Below are positions 1 to 9,622 of a stretch of DNA of 64,000 nucleotides, in pieces. Every line of letters starts with the position of its first letter. The first letter of the stretch is position 1. This DNA comes from Vulcaniibacterium tengchongense. GTDB lineage: Bacteria > Pseudomonadota > Gammaproteobacteria > Xanthomonadales > Xanthomonadaceae. The stretch is from NCBI RefSeq assembly GCF_003814555.1, contig NZ_RKQN01000001.1, forward strand, positions 496,001 through 560,000. The letters are read 5' to 3'. The notes beneath the pieces were generated by a model. The model ran no database searches. It was not told the origin of the DNA and saw only the letters and a list, made by a program, of their open reading frames with translations. Both the position numbers and the translations under genes were made by a program.

Positions 1-1042
<1,042 letters not shown>

Positions 1043-1228
1043 CCCCCGGCTCGCGCCGCTCGCGCTGCCGGGCTCCGCCGGCCTTCGCGAGGGGGCTTTC
1101 CCGGCCGCGGCCGACCCGCGGGGCGCCCGCGCACGCGGCGCGGAGGCGGGGAAGGCGCGCCCGGGCAGGGCTCGCCTGCGCGGCCCGGCGATCGGTGGTC
1201 GACGCCGCGGGCCGGCGGCCGGCCGTGG

Positions 1229-1234
1229 CATAAT
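1229..1234 (+). promoter_or_regulatory. Probable -10 element for yajC-secD-secF
   Basis: CATAAT lies 30 nt before the yajC start, in the 221-bp gap after tgt. No convincing -35 hexamer is visible 16-18 bp upstream. The same GC-flanked style of -10 box occurs before ffh, rplS and the DUF47 gene. It suggests that the Sec genes have their own promoter besides any readthrough from tgt. Confidence 0.5.
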
Positions 1235-1263
1235 CCCCCGCTATTTTCGACAGGACATCCGTC

Positions 1264-1605
1264 ATGAATCTGCTCGACCTCGTGATTTCCCCGGCCTACG
1301 CCCAGGCCGCCGGCCAGGCCCAGCCGGGCGGCTTCGGCATGTCCCTGCTGTTCCCGATCCTGCTGATCGCGGTCATGTACTTCCTGATGATCCGCCCGCA
1401 GATGAAGCGGCAGAAGGAACACCGGGCGATGCTGGAGAAGCTGTCCAAGGGCGACGAGGTGCTGACCAACGGCGGCATCGCCGGCGTGGTCGCCGAGATC
1501 GGCGAGAACTTCATCCTCGTGGAGATCGCCGACAACGTGCGCATCCGCGTGCAGAAGGGAGCGATCGCCAACGTGCTGCCCAAGGGCACCTTGAAGTCGG
1601 CCTGA
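1264..1605 (+). CDS. yajC: Sec translocase accessory protein YajC
   Basis: Small inner-membrane subunit of the SecDF-YajC complex that supports SecYEG-dependent export. The 113-residue product has one transmembrane segment at about residues 25-43 (LLFPILLIAVMYFLMIRPQ), with the family-typical RPQMKRQKEH stretch just after it and a cytoplasmic tail rich in short beta strands. An AGGA sequence 7 nt before the ATG serves as ribosome binding site. It is followed by secD after a gap of 58 nt, the standard order in gammaproteobacteria. Confidence 0.96.
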   Translation: MNLLDLVISPAYAQAAGQAQPGGFGMSLLFPILLIAVMYFLMIRPQMKRQKEHRAMLEKLSKGDEVLTNGGIAGVVAEIGENFILVEIADNVRIRVQKGAIANVLPKGTLKSA

Positions 1606-1663
1606 GCGGCCGCCACGCCACACGATGCAAACGGCGGCAGGAATGCCGCCGCAGGGGTCTTCG

Positions 1664-3529
1664 ATGCTGACTTACGCGCGCTGGAAATACTTCGTCATCC
1701 TGCTCGTCCTGCTGCTCAGCGCGCTGTACGCGCTGCCGAACGTCTTCCCGCAGGACCCGTCGGTGCAGGTCACCGCCAACCGCGGTGCCGGTGTGGACGA
1801 GGCGCTGCGTAAGCGGGTCGGCGACCTGCTCGGCCAGGCCAAGGTGGCGCCCAAGGCCGTCGAGTTCGACGACGGCAACCTGCTGGTGCGCCTGCGCGAC
1901 CCCGACCAGCAGGTCAGGGCCGCCGACGCGCTGCGCGACGCGCTCGGCAGCGACTACGTGGTGGCGCTGAACCTCGCCTCGACCGTGCCGGACTGGCTGG
2001 AGAAGATCGGCGCCAAGCCGATGCTGCTCGGCCTGGACCTGCAGGGCGGCGTGCATTTCCTGATGCAGGTGGACCAGAAGGCGGCGCTCGACAAGCGCCT
2101 GGACACGATGGCCGAGGACGTGCGCGTGGCGCTGCGCGACGGCCGCGTGCGCTACGAATCGGTCGAGCGCCGCGCCGACGACTCGGTGGTCGTCGCCCTG
2201 GCTTCGGCGGGCGACGCCGCCAAGGCGCGCCAGCTGATCGCCGCCGGCCAGCCGACGCTGCAGCAGGAAGCGCAGGGCGCCACCATCGTCCTGCGCATCC
2301 CCGAGGCCGAGCTGCAGCGCGTCGCGGTCGACGCGATCGAGCAGAACGTCGGCACCCTGCGCAACCGCATCAATGCGCTGGGCGTGGCCGAGCCGATCAT
2401 CCAGCGCCAGGGCAGCGACCGCGTGGTGGTGCAGCTGCCGGGCGTGCAGGACACCGCCCAGGCCAAGCGCATCCTCGGCGCCACCGCGACGCTGGAGTAC
2501 CGCGGCGTGGTCGACGGCAACGCCTACGACGCCGTGGCCACCGGCAACGTCCCGCCGGAAGCGCGGGTGTACTACCGCAAGGAGCTGGGGCCGGACGGCA
2601 AGCCGATCCCGATCCTGCTCAGCAAGCGCGTGATCGCCTCGGGCGACCAGCTGGTGGGCGCGACCTCGGGCAAGGATCCGCAGACCGGCACGCCTTCGGT
2701 GTCCGTGCGCCTGAACGGCGTCGGCGGCCAGCGCATGTTCGACTTCACCAGCCAGAACGTCGGCAAGCCGATGGCGGTGGTGTACATCGAGCGCATCCCG
2801 GAAGTGCGCACGGTGGACGGCAAGGAGGTCCGCAGCACCCGGGTCAGCGAGGAAGTGATCTCGGTCGCCACGATCAACGGCGTGTTCGGCAAGGAGTTCC
2901 AGACCACCGGCCTGAACAGCTCCAAGGAGGCCGCCGACCTGGCGCTGCTGCTGCGCTCGGGCTCGCTCGCCGCGCCGATGGACTTCATCGAGGAGCGGAT
3001 CGTCGGGCCGAGCCTGGGCCGCGAGAACGTCGAGCGCGGCCTGACCGCGGTGATGTACTCGTTCGCGTTCGCGCTGCTGTTCTTCCTGATCTACTACCGC
3101 ATGTTCGGCGTGATCACCTGCCTGGCGCTGATGCTGAACCTGCTGATGCTGGTGGCGGTGATGTCGCTGTTCGGCGCCACCCTGACCCTGCCGGGCCTGG
3201 CGGGCATCGCCCTGACGGTGGGCATGTCGGTGGACGCCAACGTGCTGATCAACGAACGCATCCGCGAGGAACTGCGCGCCGGGGTACCGCCGCAAGCGGC
3301 GATCGCCGCCGGCTACGACAAGGCCTCCGGCACCATCGCCGACGCCAACCTGACCGCGATCCTCGCCGGCATCGCCCTGTTCGCGTTCGGCACCGGCCCG
3401 GTCAAGGGCTTCGCGGTGTCGCTGATCGTCGGCATCGTGACCTCGATGTACACCGCAGTCGGCGTATCGCGCGCCATCGCCACGCTGATCTACGGCGGCC
3501 GGCGCAAGCTCAAGTCGATCTGGATCTGA
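1664..3529 (+). CDS. secD: Protein translocase subunit SecD
   Basis: Large inner-membrane subunit that, with SecF, uses the proton gradient to pull exported proteins into the periplasm. The 621-residue product has an N-terminal membrane segment (KYFVILLVLLLSALYALPNV), a big periplasmic domain with the DLQGGVHFLMQV motif, and five further membrane segments in the C-terminal third carrying GIALTVGMSVDANVLINERI. An upstream in-frame ATG at 1625 exists, but the ATG at 1664 was chosen because AGGGG sits 6 nt before it and homologues begin close to the ML-x-x-x-RWKY sequence. It runs into secF with a 13-nt gap, so the two are almost certainly co-translated. Confidence 0.96.
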   Translation: MLTYARWKYFVILLVLLLSALYALPNVFPQDPSVQVTANRGAGVDEALRKRVGDLLGQAKVAPKAVEFDDGNLLVRLRDPDQQVRAADALRDALGSDYVVALNLASTVPDWLEKIGAKPMLLGLDLQGGVHFLMQVDQKAALDKRLDTMAEDVRVALRDGRVRYESVERRADDSVVVALASAGDAAKARQLIAAGQPTLQQEAQGATIVLRIPEAELQRVAVDAIEQNVGTLRNRINALGVAEPIIQRQGSDRVVVQLPGVQDTAQAKRILGATATLEYRGVVDGNAYDAVATGNVPPEARVYYRKELGPDGKPIPILLSKRVIASGDQLVGATSGKDPQTGTPSVSVRLNGVGGQRMFDFTSQNVGKPMAVVYIERIPEVRTVDGKEVRSTRVSEEVISVATINGVFGKEFQTTGLNSSKEAADLALLLRSGSLAAPMDFIEERIVGPSLGRENVERGLTAVMYSFAFALLFFLIYYRMFGVITCLALMLNLLMLVAVMSLFGATLTLPGLAGIALTVGMSVDANVLINERIREELRAGVPPQAAIAAGYDKASGTIADANLTAILAGIALFAFGTGPVKGFAVSLIVGIVTSMYTAVGVSRAIATLIYGGRRKLKSIWI

Positions 3530-3542
3530 CGGGAGGCCCACC

Positions 3543-4487
3543 ATGAAACCGTTGAACGTCTTCCCGTACGACAGCAACTTCGATTTCCTGCGCCTGCGCT
3601 GGGTGTCGCTGGCGGTCGCCGTGGCGATGCTGCTGGTCGCGGTCGGCGCGATGGTCGGCAAGGGCTTCAACTTCGCCCTGGATTTCACCGGCGGCACCGT
3701 GGCCGAGCTGCGCTTCGAGCGACCGGTCGACGTCGACGAGGTGCGCGAGCGCCTCGCCGCCGCCGGCTACGACAACGCCCAGGTGCAGACGTTCGGCTCC
3801 GGCAACGACCTGCTGATCCGCCTGCAGCCCAAGCCCGGCGCCGGCTCGGACACCGGCGCCGAGGTGCAGCGCGCGCTGGCGTTCGAAGGCAACCCGGGCC
3901 GGGTGCTGCGCAGCGAGTACGTCGGCCCGCAGGTCGGCAAGGACCTGGCGCTGAACGGCCTGTGGGCGCTGATCTTCGTGGTCGTCGGCTTCCTGATCTA
4001 CATCTCGTTCCGCTTCGAGAAGAAGTTCGCGATCGCCGCGGTGCTGACCACCCTGCACGACGTGGTGGTGGTGGCCGGCTGGTTCGCGCTGAGCGGGCAC
4101 GAGTTCGACCTGACCGTGCTGGCCGGCGTGCTGTCGGTGATGGGCTACTCGATCAACGACACCATCGTGGTGTTCGACCGCGTGCGCGACAACTTCCGCA
4201 CGATGCGCGCGAGCCCGGAGGAGGTCCTGAACAAGTCGATCAACCAGACCCTGTCGCGCACGGTGATCACCTCGGTGGTGGCCTTCCTGACCGTGCTGGC
4301 GCTGTACCTGTACGGCGGCGGTTCGCTGCAGGGCATGGCCGAGTCGCAGATGATCGGCATCGTCATCGGCACCCTGTCGTCGATCTTCATCGCCTGCCCG
4401 CTGCTGACCCTGGGCTTCCTCAAGGTCACCAAGCAGGACCTGATGCCCAAGGCCCGCGACGAGGCGGCGCTGGCGCGGCGGCCGTAG
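3543..4487 (+). CDS. secF: Protein translocase subunit SecF
   Basis: Partner of SecD in the export-driving membrane complex. The 314-residue product begins with a membrane segment at about residues 20-40, followed by NFALDFTGGTVAELRF in the periplasmic domain, and ends with a five-helix membrane region that carries VMGYSINDTIVVFDRVRDN, the family signature. A GGGAGG ribosome binding site precedes the ATG. It is the last gene of the yajC-secD-secF unit and is followed directly by a strong terminator hairpin. Confidence 0.96.
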   Translation: MKPLNVFPYDSNFDFLRLRWVSLAVAVAMLLVAVGAMVGKGFNFALDFTGGTVAELRFERPVDVDEVRERLAAAGYDNAQVQTFGSGNDLLIRLQPKPGAGSDTGAEVQRALAFEGNPGRVLRSEYVGPQVGKDLALNGLWALIFVVVGFLIYISFRFEKKFAIAAVLTTLHDVVVVAGWFALSGHEFDLTVLAGVLSVMGYSINDTIVVFDRVRDNFRTMRASPEEVLNKSINQTLSRTVITSVVAFLTVLALYLYGGGSLQGMAESQMIGIVIGTLSSIFIACPLLTLGFLKVTKQDLMPKARDEAALARRP

Positions 4488-4508
4488 GCGCCCGCCCGCG
4501 CAGCCGCG

Positions 4509-4534
4509 AAAAAGGCCGCATCCGCGGCCTTTTT
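4509..4534. terminator. Bidirectional intrinsic terminator between secF and suhB
   Basis: Perfect 11-bp inverted repeat AAAAAGGCCGC / GCGGCCTTTTT with a 4-nt loop (ATCC). The A-run on the left and the T-run on the right give a U-tract on either strand. It sits 21 bp after secF and about 150 bp after the convergent suhB, so it can end both transcripts. Confidence 0.9.
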
Positions 4535-4684
4535 CGTGCGGCGCCTCCGGCCGCGTATCTGCGCGGACAAGCGGGAAAGGCGAGGCGACCAGGCGCGGGT
4601 CGTGGGCGCGCCGCGACCCGGCCGACACGAGGAAGGCTGCAACCGCGCCTCGCCGGGTGAATCCGCGGCTTGGGAACGACGTTC

Positions 4685-5503
4685 TCAGTCGAACGCCGCG
4701 GCGTACCCGGTATCGACGATCCGGCGCTGCAGCACGTCGCACAGCTTGATGTTGCCGGCGACGACCTGGCGGGTCTGGGCGCCGGTCGCGTCGACCGGGC
4801 CGACCGGGCGGTTGCGGAAGTCGCACACCTTGCCGCCGGCCTCGCGCACCAGCAGCATGCCGGCGGCGATGTCCCAGGCCTTCACCCCGGCCTCGAAGTA
4901 GGCGTCGGCGCGGCCGCAGGCGACGTAGGCGAGGTCGAGCGCGGCCGAGCCGGTGCGGCGGATGTCCTCGGCCTCGTGCAGCAGCGATTGCACGCATTTC
5001 AGGTGCGCGTCGATGCGGCCGCGCTCGCGCGGCGGGAAGCCGGTGAAGACCATCGCCCCGTCCAGGTCCTTGCGCTCGGCGACGCGGATGCGGCGCTCGT
5101 TGAGCGTGGCGCCGCTGCCGCGGCTGGCGGTGAACAGGTCGTTGCGCAGCGGATCGAAGATCACCCCGTGCAGCGGCTCGCCGTTCTCGACCAGGGCGAT
5201 CGAGACGCAGAAGTGCGGAATCCCGTGCAGGTAGTTGCTGGTGCCATCGAGCGGGTCGATCACCCAGGTGAAGCGGCCCTTGCCGCTGAGGCCGCTTTCC
5301 TCGCCGAGAATGGCGTAGTCGGGCGTGGCCCGGCGCAGCTCCTTGACGATCTCCGCCTCGGCCAGGCCGTCGACCTCGCTGGCGTAGTCCATCCGCGCCT
5401 TCTCGACGATGTTGAGCGCGTCGAGCTTGTTCATGTGCCGCAGCAGCACGTTGCCGGCGGCGCGGGCGGCCTTGACCATGAGGTTGACGGCGGGTTTCTG
5501 CAT
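4685..5503 (-). CDS. suhB: Inositol-1-monophosphatase family protein (SuhB)
   Basis: Magnesium-dependent, lithium-sensitive phosphatase fold. In enterobacteria SuhB also joins the rRNA antitermination complex; whether it does so here is inference. The 272-residue product has all metal-site motifs: [20 protein letters not shown] and the C-terminal [16 protein letters not shown]. An in-frame extension reaches to 5719, but the ATG at 5503 was chosen because AGGAGG stands 8 nt before it and homologues start with MQKPAVN-like sequence. It is divergent from trmJ, with 97 bp between the starts. Confidence 0.95.
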   Translation of the reverse strand: MQKPAVNLMVKAARAAGNVLLRHMNKLDALNIVEKARMDYASEVDGLAEAEIVKELRRATPDYAILGEESGLSGKGRFTWVIDPLDGTSNYLHGIPHFCVSIALVENGEPLHGVIFDPLRNDLFTASRGSGATLNERRIRVAERKDLDGAMVFTGFPPRERGRIDAHLKCVQSLLHEAEDIRRTGSAALDLAYVACGRADAYFEAGVKAWDIAAGMLLVREAGGKVCDFRNRPVGPVDATGAQTRQVVAGNIKLCDVLQRRIVDTGYAAAFD

Positions 5504-5586
5504 GGCGAAGGCCTCCTGCGGACGAGGTCGGGAACGGCTGGCGGGCTGAAAGAGCGATGCCGGCGCGAAAGCCGGGCCGCGGAGTT

Positions 5587-5592
5587 TACCAT
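5587..5592 (+). promoter_or_regulatory. Candidate -10 box of trmJ
   Basis: TACCAT ends 8 nt before the trmJ ATG and there is no purine-rich ribosome binding site between them. This fits a leaderless or nearly leaderless transcript. Similar boxes stand before several other genes of the window. Confidence 0.4.
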
Positions 5593-5600
5593 TGCCCGCC

Positions 5601-6419
5601 ATGAGCACCGAGCCCGATCCGTCTTTCCACGCGAATTCCGCCGCGCGCCTGCGCATCGTCCTGGTCGGCACCCAGCACCCCGGCAACATGGGCTCGGCGG
5701 CGCGGGCGCTGAAGACCATGGGCCTGGCCCGGCTGGTGCTCGTCGCGCCGGAGAAGGCCCCGGACGCCGACGCCTACGCCCTGGCCGCCGGCGCCGACGA
5801 CGTGCTCGCCGCGGCGACGCGGTGCGCCAGCCTGGCCGAGGCGGTGGCCGATTGCCGCCTGGTCCTGGGCTGCACCGCGCGCAGCCGGCGGGTGGCGCTG
5901 GAGGAGCTGATGCCGCGCGAGGCGGCGGCGCGCGCGGTCGCCGCGGCCGGCGGGGGTGCCGAGGTCGCGCTGGTGTTCGGCCGGGAGCGCACCGGCCTCA
6001 CCAACGACGAGCTGCAGCTGTGCCACGCGGCGGTGCACATTCCGGCCAATCCCGAGTACAGCTCGCTCAACCTCGCCGCGGCGGTGCAGGTGGTGTGCTA
6101 CGAGCTGCGCCTGGCGCTGCTGGCGCAGGCGCCGCGCGCGGGGGACGAGGAGGCGCGGGGGGACCCGCCGGCGACGCACGCGGAACTGGAAGGCTTCTTC
6201 GCCCAGCTCGCCGACACCCTGGACGCGATCGATTTCCACAAGGGCCGCACGCCGGAGACGGCGATGCGCAAGCTGCGCCGGCTGTTCCTGCGCGCGCAGC
6301 TGGACTCGCGCGAGGTGCGGATCCTGCGCGGGATCCTCGCCGACGCCCAGCGCATGGCGATGCTGGCGGGCCAGGCGCCGGCCGCCCCCTCGGCGAAACC
6401 GGCGCCCGGGCAAGGCTAG
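5601..6419 (+). CDS. trmJ: tRNA (cytidine/uridine-2'-O)-methyltransferase TrmJ
   Basis: SPOUT-class enzyme that puts a 2'-O-methyl group on position 32 of tRNAs using S-adenosylmethionine. The 272-residue product has the N-terminal [17 protein letters not shown] motif, the central [15 protein letters not shown], and the knot motif [21 protein letters not shown]-terminal extension after about residue 190 contains the [21 protein letters not shown] helix of the family. An in-frame TTG at 5592 lies upstream, but the ATG at 5601 is preferred because MSTEPDPS is a normal start and the TTG overlaps the putative -10 box. No Shine-Dalgarno sequence is seen. Confidence 0.92.
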   Translation: MSTEPDPSFHANSAARLRIVLVGTQHPGNMGSAARALKTMGLARLVLVAPEKAPDADAYALAAGADDVLAAATRCASLAEAVADCRLVLGCTARSRRVALEELMPREAAARAVAAAGGGAEVALVFGRERTGLTNDELQLCHAAVHIPANPEYSSLNLAAAVQVVCYELRLALLAQAPRAGDEEARGDPPATHAELEGFFAQLADTLDAIDFHKGRTPETAMRKLRRLFLRAQLDSREVRILRGILADAQRMAMLAGQAPAAPSAKPAPGQG

Positions 6420-6813
6420 GGCGCCTCGGCGCAGGATTGCGCCGCACCGGCGATCCGTGCCGATTCCGGCGCGCGCGGGTTTCGATTAGGCTGCGCGAGG
6501 CCCTTCCACGGACCTGCTGCTTGACCCAGCGCCTGCGTCGTTTCGTCCTGCCGTTGCGGCTCGCGTTCGCGGCCCGGGCGATGGTTCCCTTCCCGTCCCC
6601 ACACGCCGGCCCCGGGCCGACGCCGGGCTGTTGCCGCGGCGGTATCGGGGCCGGTTGCGTCCGGTTCCATTCGCCGCGCCGGCCCGCGGCCGCGCGGCGG
6701 CAGGCCGCCCGCCCGCGCCGGGGCCGCCCCGCCGGCAGGGCCGGGACGTCCGCCAGGACCGTGCCGCGGCGACGCGCCGGCGATCCCGCCCGGGCGCGGG
6801 CGGGGGCGGCCGA
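6420..6813 (+). promoter_or_regulatory. 394-bp non-coding gap, possible long leader of the GGDEF-EAL gene
   Basis: I see no credible gene here. A TAGGCT hexamer at 6487-6492, in the sequence context TTCGATTAGGCTGCGCG, matches the TA-N3-T type of -10 box used elsewhere in the window. If it is used, the transcript of the downstream cyclic-di-GMP gene has a leader of about 315 nt. The remaining sequence is extremely GC-rich with no riboswitch that I recognise. Confidence 0.3.
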
Positions 6814-8937
6814 ATGAGGTGGCGGTTCGGGTTGCAGGCCCGTTTCCTGGCGATGATGGCGGCGGCGACGCTGGCGATGCTCGCCCTGTTCGCGGTGCTG
6901 CTGCACCGGCAGGCGCAGATGCAGCGCGAGGTCGAGCGGATCGGCCGCGACACCCTCGACGCTTCGCTGGCGCAGGCGCTGCGACGCCAGGGCGAGGGCG
7001 AGGCGAGGCAGCTGGCCGAATCGCTGGCCGAGCCGCTGTACCACGTCGACCTGGCCGCGATCGGCACGATCGCCCGCGCGACCCTGCACGAGCCCGGGGT
7101 GCGCCATCTGCTGGTCTACGATGCCGCCGGCAACCTGATCCACGACGGGCGCCCGGATCCCGGCCGCGGCGGGGACGGGCAGGGCTCGCTGGCGGCGCGC
7201 GCGCTGGCCGCGCGCGGGCTGCTGGTGCAGCAGGAGGGATCGCTGCTGGACGTGGCGATGCCGGTCGCGATCGGGCGCGAGCGCATCGGCAGCGTGCGCG
7301 TCGGCTACGACCTGGGCGCGATGCACGCGGCGCGCGACCACGCCCTCGCCGGCCTGCACCGGCGGCTGGACGATCTCGCCCGCCGCCACTTGCTGGTCAT
7401 GGCGTTGCTCGGCGCCGCATTGCTGGCGCTGGGCGCGGCGATGCTGTGGATGTTGCAGCGCTTCGTGGTGCAGCCGATCCGGCGCCTGGCCGAGTCGGCC
7501 CGCGCGATCGAGGGCGGCCGTTTCGAGCTCCCCGCGCTGCCGGCCAGCGCGCGCAACGACGAGCTCGGCGACCTGGTGCGCGCCTTCGGCCGGATGAGCC
7601 GCAGCCTGGCCCGGCACGACCGCGACATCCGCCGCATGGCCTATACCGACGCGCTCACCGGCCTCGCCAACCGGCTCGCGTTCCGCGAACGCCTCGACGC
7701 CGAGCTGGCGACGGCGCGGGATGCCGGCCGGCCGGTGGCGCTGCTGTTCGCGGACATCGACGATTTCAAGCGCATCAACGACACCTACGGCCACGACGCC
7801 GGCGACGAGGCGCTGCTGGAGTGCGCGCAGCGCATCCACGCCGAAGTCGAGCGGCGCTGCGGCGAGCGCGCGCTGCTGGCGCGCTTCGGCGGCGACGAGT
7901 TCGTGATCCTGGTCCCGGCCGGCGCCGGCGCGGACATGCGCGCCCATGCCAGCTCGCTGGCGCAGGCGCTGGTCGGGACGGTGGCGCGGCCGATCCTGCT
8001 GCGCGAGCGCGAGGTGTTCCTCAGCGCCTCGGTCGGCCTCACCCTGTTCCCGGACGATGCCGGCGACGCCACCGCCCTGATCAAGAACGGCGACATCGCG
8101 ATGTACCAGGCCAAGGTCGCCGGCAAGAACTGCTTCCGCTTCTACAGCCGGGCCATGGACCGCGCCGTGGAGCGGCGCGTGCATCTGGAGCACGAGTTGC
8201 GCGGCGCCTGGGAGCGCGGCGAGCTGAGCCTGGTCTACCAGCCGGTGTTCCGCGTCGCCGACCGCGCGCTGGTCGGCGCCGAGGCGCTGTTGCGATGGCG
8301 GCATCCGCAGCGCGGCGCGATCGCGCCGTCGGTGTTCATCGACGTCGCCGAGCAGAGCGGGCTGATCGAAACCCTGGGGCCGCAGGTGCTGGGCGCCGCC
8401 TGCGCCGACGCGGCGCTCTGGCAGGCGCGCGCGGGCGCGCCGGCGCCGTTCGTCGCGGTCAACCTCTCGCCGCGGCAACTGCGCAGCGGCGACCTGCCGG
8501 CGGTGGTGGCGGACTGCCTGCAGCGCAGCGGCCTGCGCCCCGAGCGGCTGCATCTGGAACTCACCGAGACCGCGGTCATGGGCGACGAGGCCAGCGCCGG
8601 CCGCCTGCTGTCGCAACTGCGCGCGTCGGGAGTGAAGGTGTGGCTGGACGACTTCGGCACCGGCTTCTCGGGGCTCAGCCATCTGCGGCGGGTGCCGGTG
8701 GACGGGGTCAAGATCGACCGCAGCTTCGTCGCCGACATCCTGCGCGACCCGGACGACCTGGCGTTGACCACCGCGATCATCGCGATGGCGCATTCGCTGG
8801 GCATGACCGTGGTCGCCGAGGGCGTGGAGAAGGAAGGCCAGTACGCGCTGCTGCGCGAGCGCGGCTGCAACCTGGCGCAGGGCTACTGGCTCGGGCATCC
8901 GCTGCCGGCGCAGGAGTTCGCGCGCTTGCTGGGCTGA
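6814..8937 (+). CDS. Membrane GGDEF-EAL cyclic-di-GMP enzyme with HAMP domain
   Basis: Predicted bifunctional diguanylate cyclase and phosphodiesterase at the inner membrane. The 707-residue product has a membrane segment at about residues 10-30, a periplasmic sensor region of about 165 residues, a second membrane segment near 195-215, a HAMP linker to about 270, and a GGDEF domain with the motif at 359-363. The EAL motif is at 490-492 (GAEALLRW). The EAL domain keeps its other catalytic segments: LHLELTETAVM, LDDFGTGFSGLSHL, VKIDRSFV and VAEGVE. The RxxD inhibitory site five residues before GGDEF is absent (GERA instead), so product inhibition of the cyclase half is unlikely. Both halves look catalytically complete; which dominates cannot be told from sequence. 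The ATG at 6814 was chosen because the preceding frame is arginine-proline-rich non-coding-like sequence. Confidence 0.9.
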   Translation: MRWRFGLQARFLAMMAAATLAMLALFAVLLHRQAQMQREVERIGRDTLDASLAQALRRQGEGEARQLAESLAEPLYHVDLAAIGTIARATLHEPGVRHLLVYDAAGNLIHDGRPDPGRGGDGQGSLAARALAARGLLVQQEGSLLDVAMPVAIGRERIGSVRVGYDLGAMHAARDHALAGLHRRLDDLARRHLLVMALLGAALLALGAAMLWMLQRFVVQPIRRLAESARAIEGGRFELPALPASARNDELGDLVRAFGRMSRSLARHDRDIRRMAYTDALTGLANRLAFRERLDAELATARDAGRPVALLFADIDDFKRINDTYGHDAGDEALLECAQRIHAEVERRCGERALLARFGGDEFVILVPAGAGADMRAHASSLAQALVGTVARPILLREREVFLSASVGLTLFPDDAGDATALIKNGDIAMYQAKVAGKNCFRFYSRAMDRAVERRVHLEHELRGAWERGELSLVYQPVFRVADRALVGAEALLRWRHPQRGAIAPSVFIDVAEQSGLIETLGPQVLGAACADAALWQARAGAPAPFVAVNLSPRQLRSGDLPAVVADCLQRSGLRPERLHLELTETAVMGDEASAGRLLSQLRASGVKVWLDDFGTGFSGLSHLRRVPVDGVKIDRSFVADILRDPDDLALTTAIIAMAHSLGMTVVAEGVEKEGQYALLRERGCNLAQGYWLGHPLPAQEFARLLG

Positions 8938-8983
8938 CTTCCGCCGCCCGCCGGCCGGATTCAAGGCGCGAGAAGACGCGGGC

Positions 8984-9622
8984 TCAGAACAGCAGGTCGA
9001 TCCACCGCGCCGCCATCGCCGCCAGGTTGCCGGACAGCACGCCGAACACCGCGACCGCGACGGTGCCGGCGACCCAGGCGGCGCCCAGCAGCCAGCCGTC
9101 GCGCTCCAGCAGGGCCAGCGCGAACAGCAGCAGCAGGCCGCCGAACAGATAGTTGGTCAGCGGGATCGGCAGCGACAGCAGCAGGCCCAGCAGCACCAGC
9201 AGCGCGCCGGTGAACGCATCGGCGAGCCGGTTGTCGAGCAGCGCCGTCGCGCGCGGCCGCACCACTTTCTCCAGCCGCGCCAGCCAGGGCGCCAGCAGGT
9301 CGCGGAAGCGCGCCATCGAGCGCCGGTGCGGGCCGCGGCGGGCGACGAAACCCGGCAGCCAGGGCTGCTGCAGGCCGATCAGCAGTTGCACGCCGATCAG
9401 GATCGCCAGCGGCCCGCCGATCGCCCCGCCCAGGCCCGGAATCGGGATGAACGCCGGAATCGTCGAGACGAACAGCAGCATGCCGAACGAGCGCTCGCCG
9501 AGGCCGTGGAACAGGTCGCCCAGGCGCAGCGCCTCGTCCGGATCGCCGCGGGCGATGTCGTCGAGCAGGGCGCGGGTGCCGGTCTCGCGGTCGCGCGCGT
9601 CGGGGGCGGCGCCTGGCGTCAT
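8984..9622 (-). CDS. ExoD-like exopolysaccharide synthesis membrane protein
   Basis: The 212-residue product belongs to the ExoD family, integral membrane proteins named from a Rhizobium exopolysaccharide locus; their biochemical role is not settled. The conserved N-terminal block LGDLFHGLGERSFGMLLFVSTIPAFIPIPG is present, followed by hydrophobic segments at about 60-80, 130-160 and 165-210. Its ATG overlaps the stop of the upstream CorC/HlyC-like gene by four bases (ATGA at 9619-9622), which indicates translational coupling. The gene converges on the GGDEF-EAL gene with 46 bp between. Confidence 0.85.
   Translation of the reverse strand: MTPGAAPDARDRETGTRALLDDIARGDPDEALRLGDLFHGLGERSFGMLLFVSTIPAFIPIPGLGGAIGGPLAILIGVQLLIGLQQPWLPGFVARRGPHRRSMARFRDLLAPWLARLEKVVRPRATALLDNRLADAFTGALLVLLGLLLSLPIPLTNYLFGGLLLLFALALLERDGWLLGAAWVAGTVAVAVFGVLSGNLAAMAARWIDLLF

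Noticed and set aside
6631-6813. N-terminal extension of the GGDEF-EAL protein
   Set aside because: The extra 61 residues are Arg/Pro/Gly/Ala-rich and the membrane segment starts right after the ATG at 6814, as expected for a sensor protein.
6067-8964. A 965-codon open frame on the minus strand opposite the GGDEF-EAL gene
   Set aside because: The composition is Gln/Ala/Arg/His-rich as in other antisense frames here, while the plus strand encodes intact GGDEF and EAL domains.
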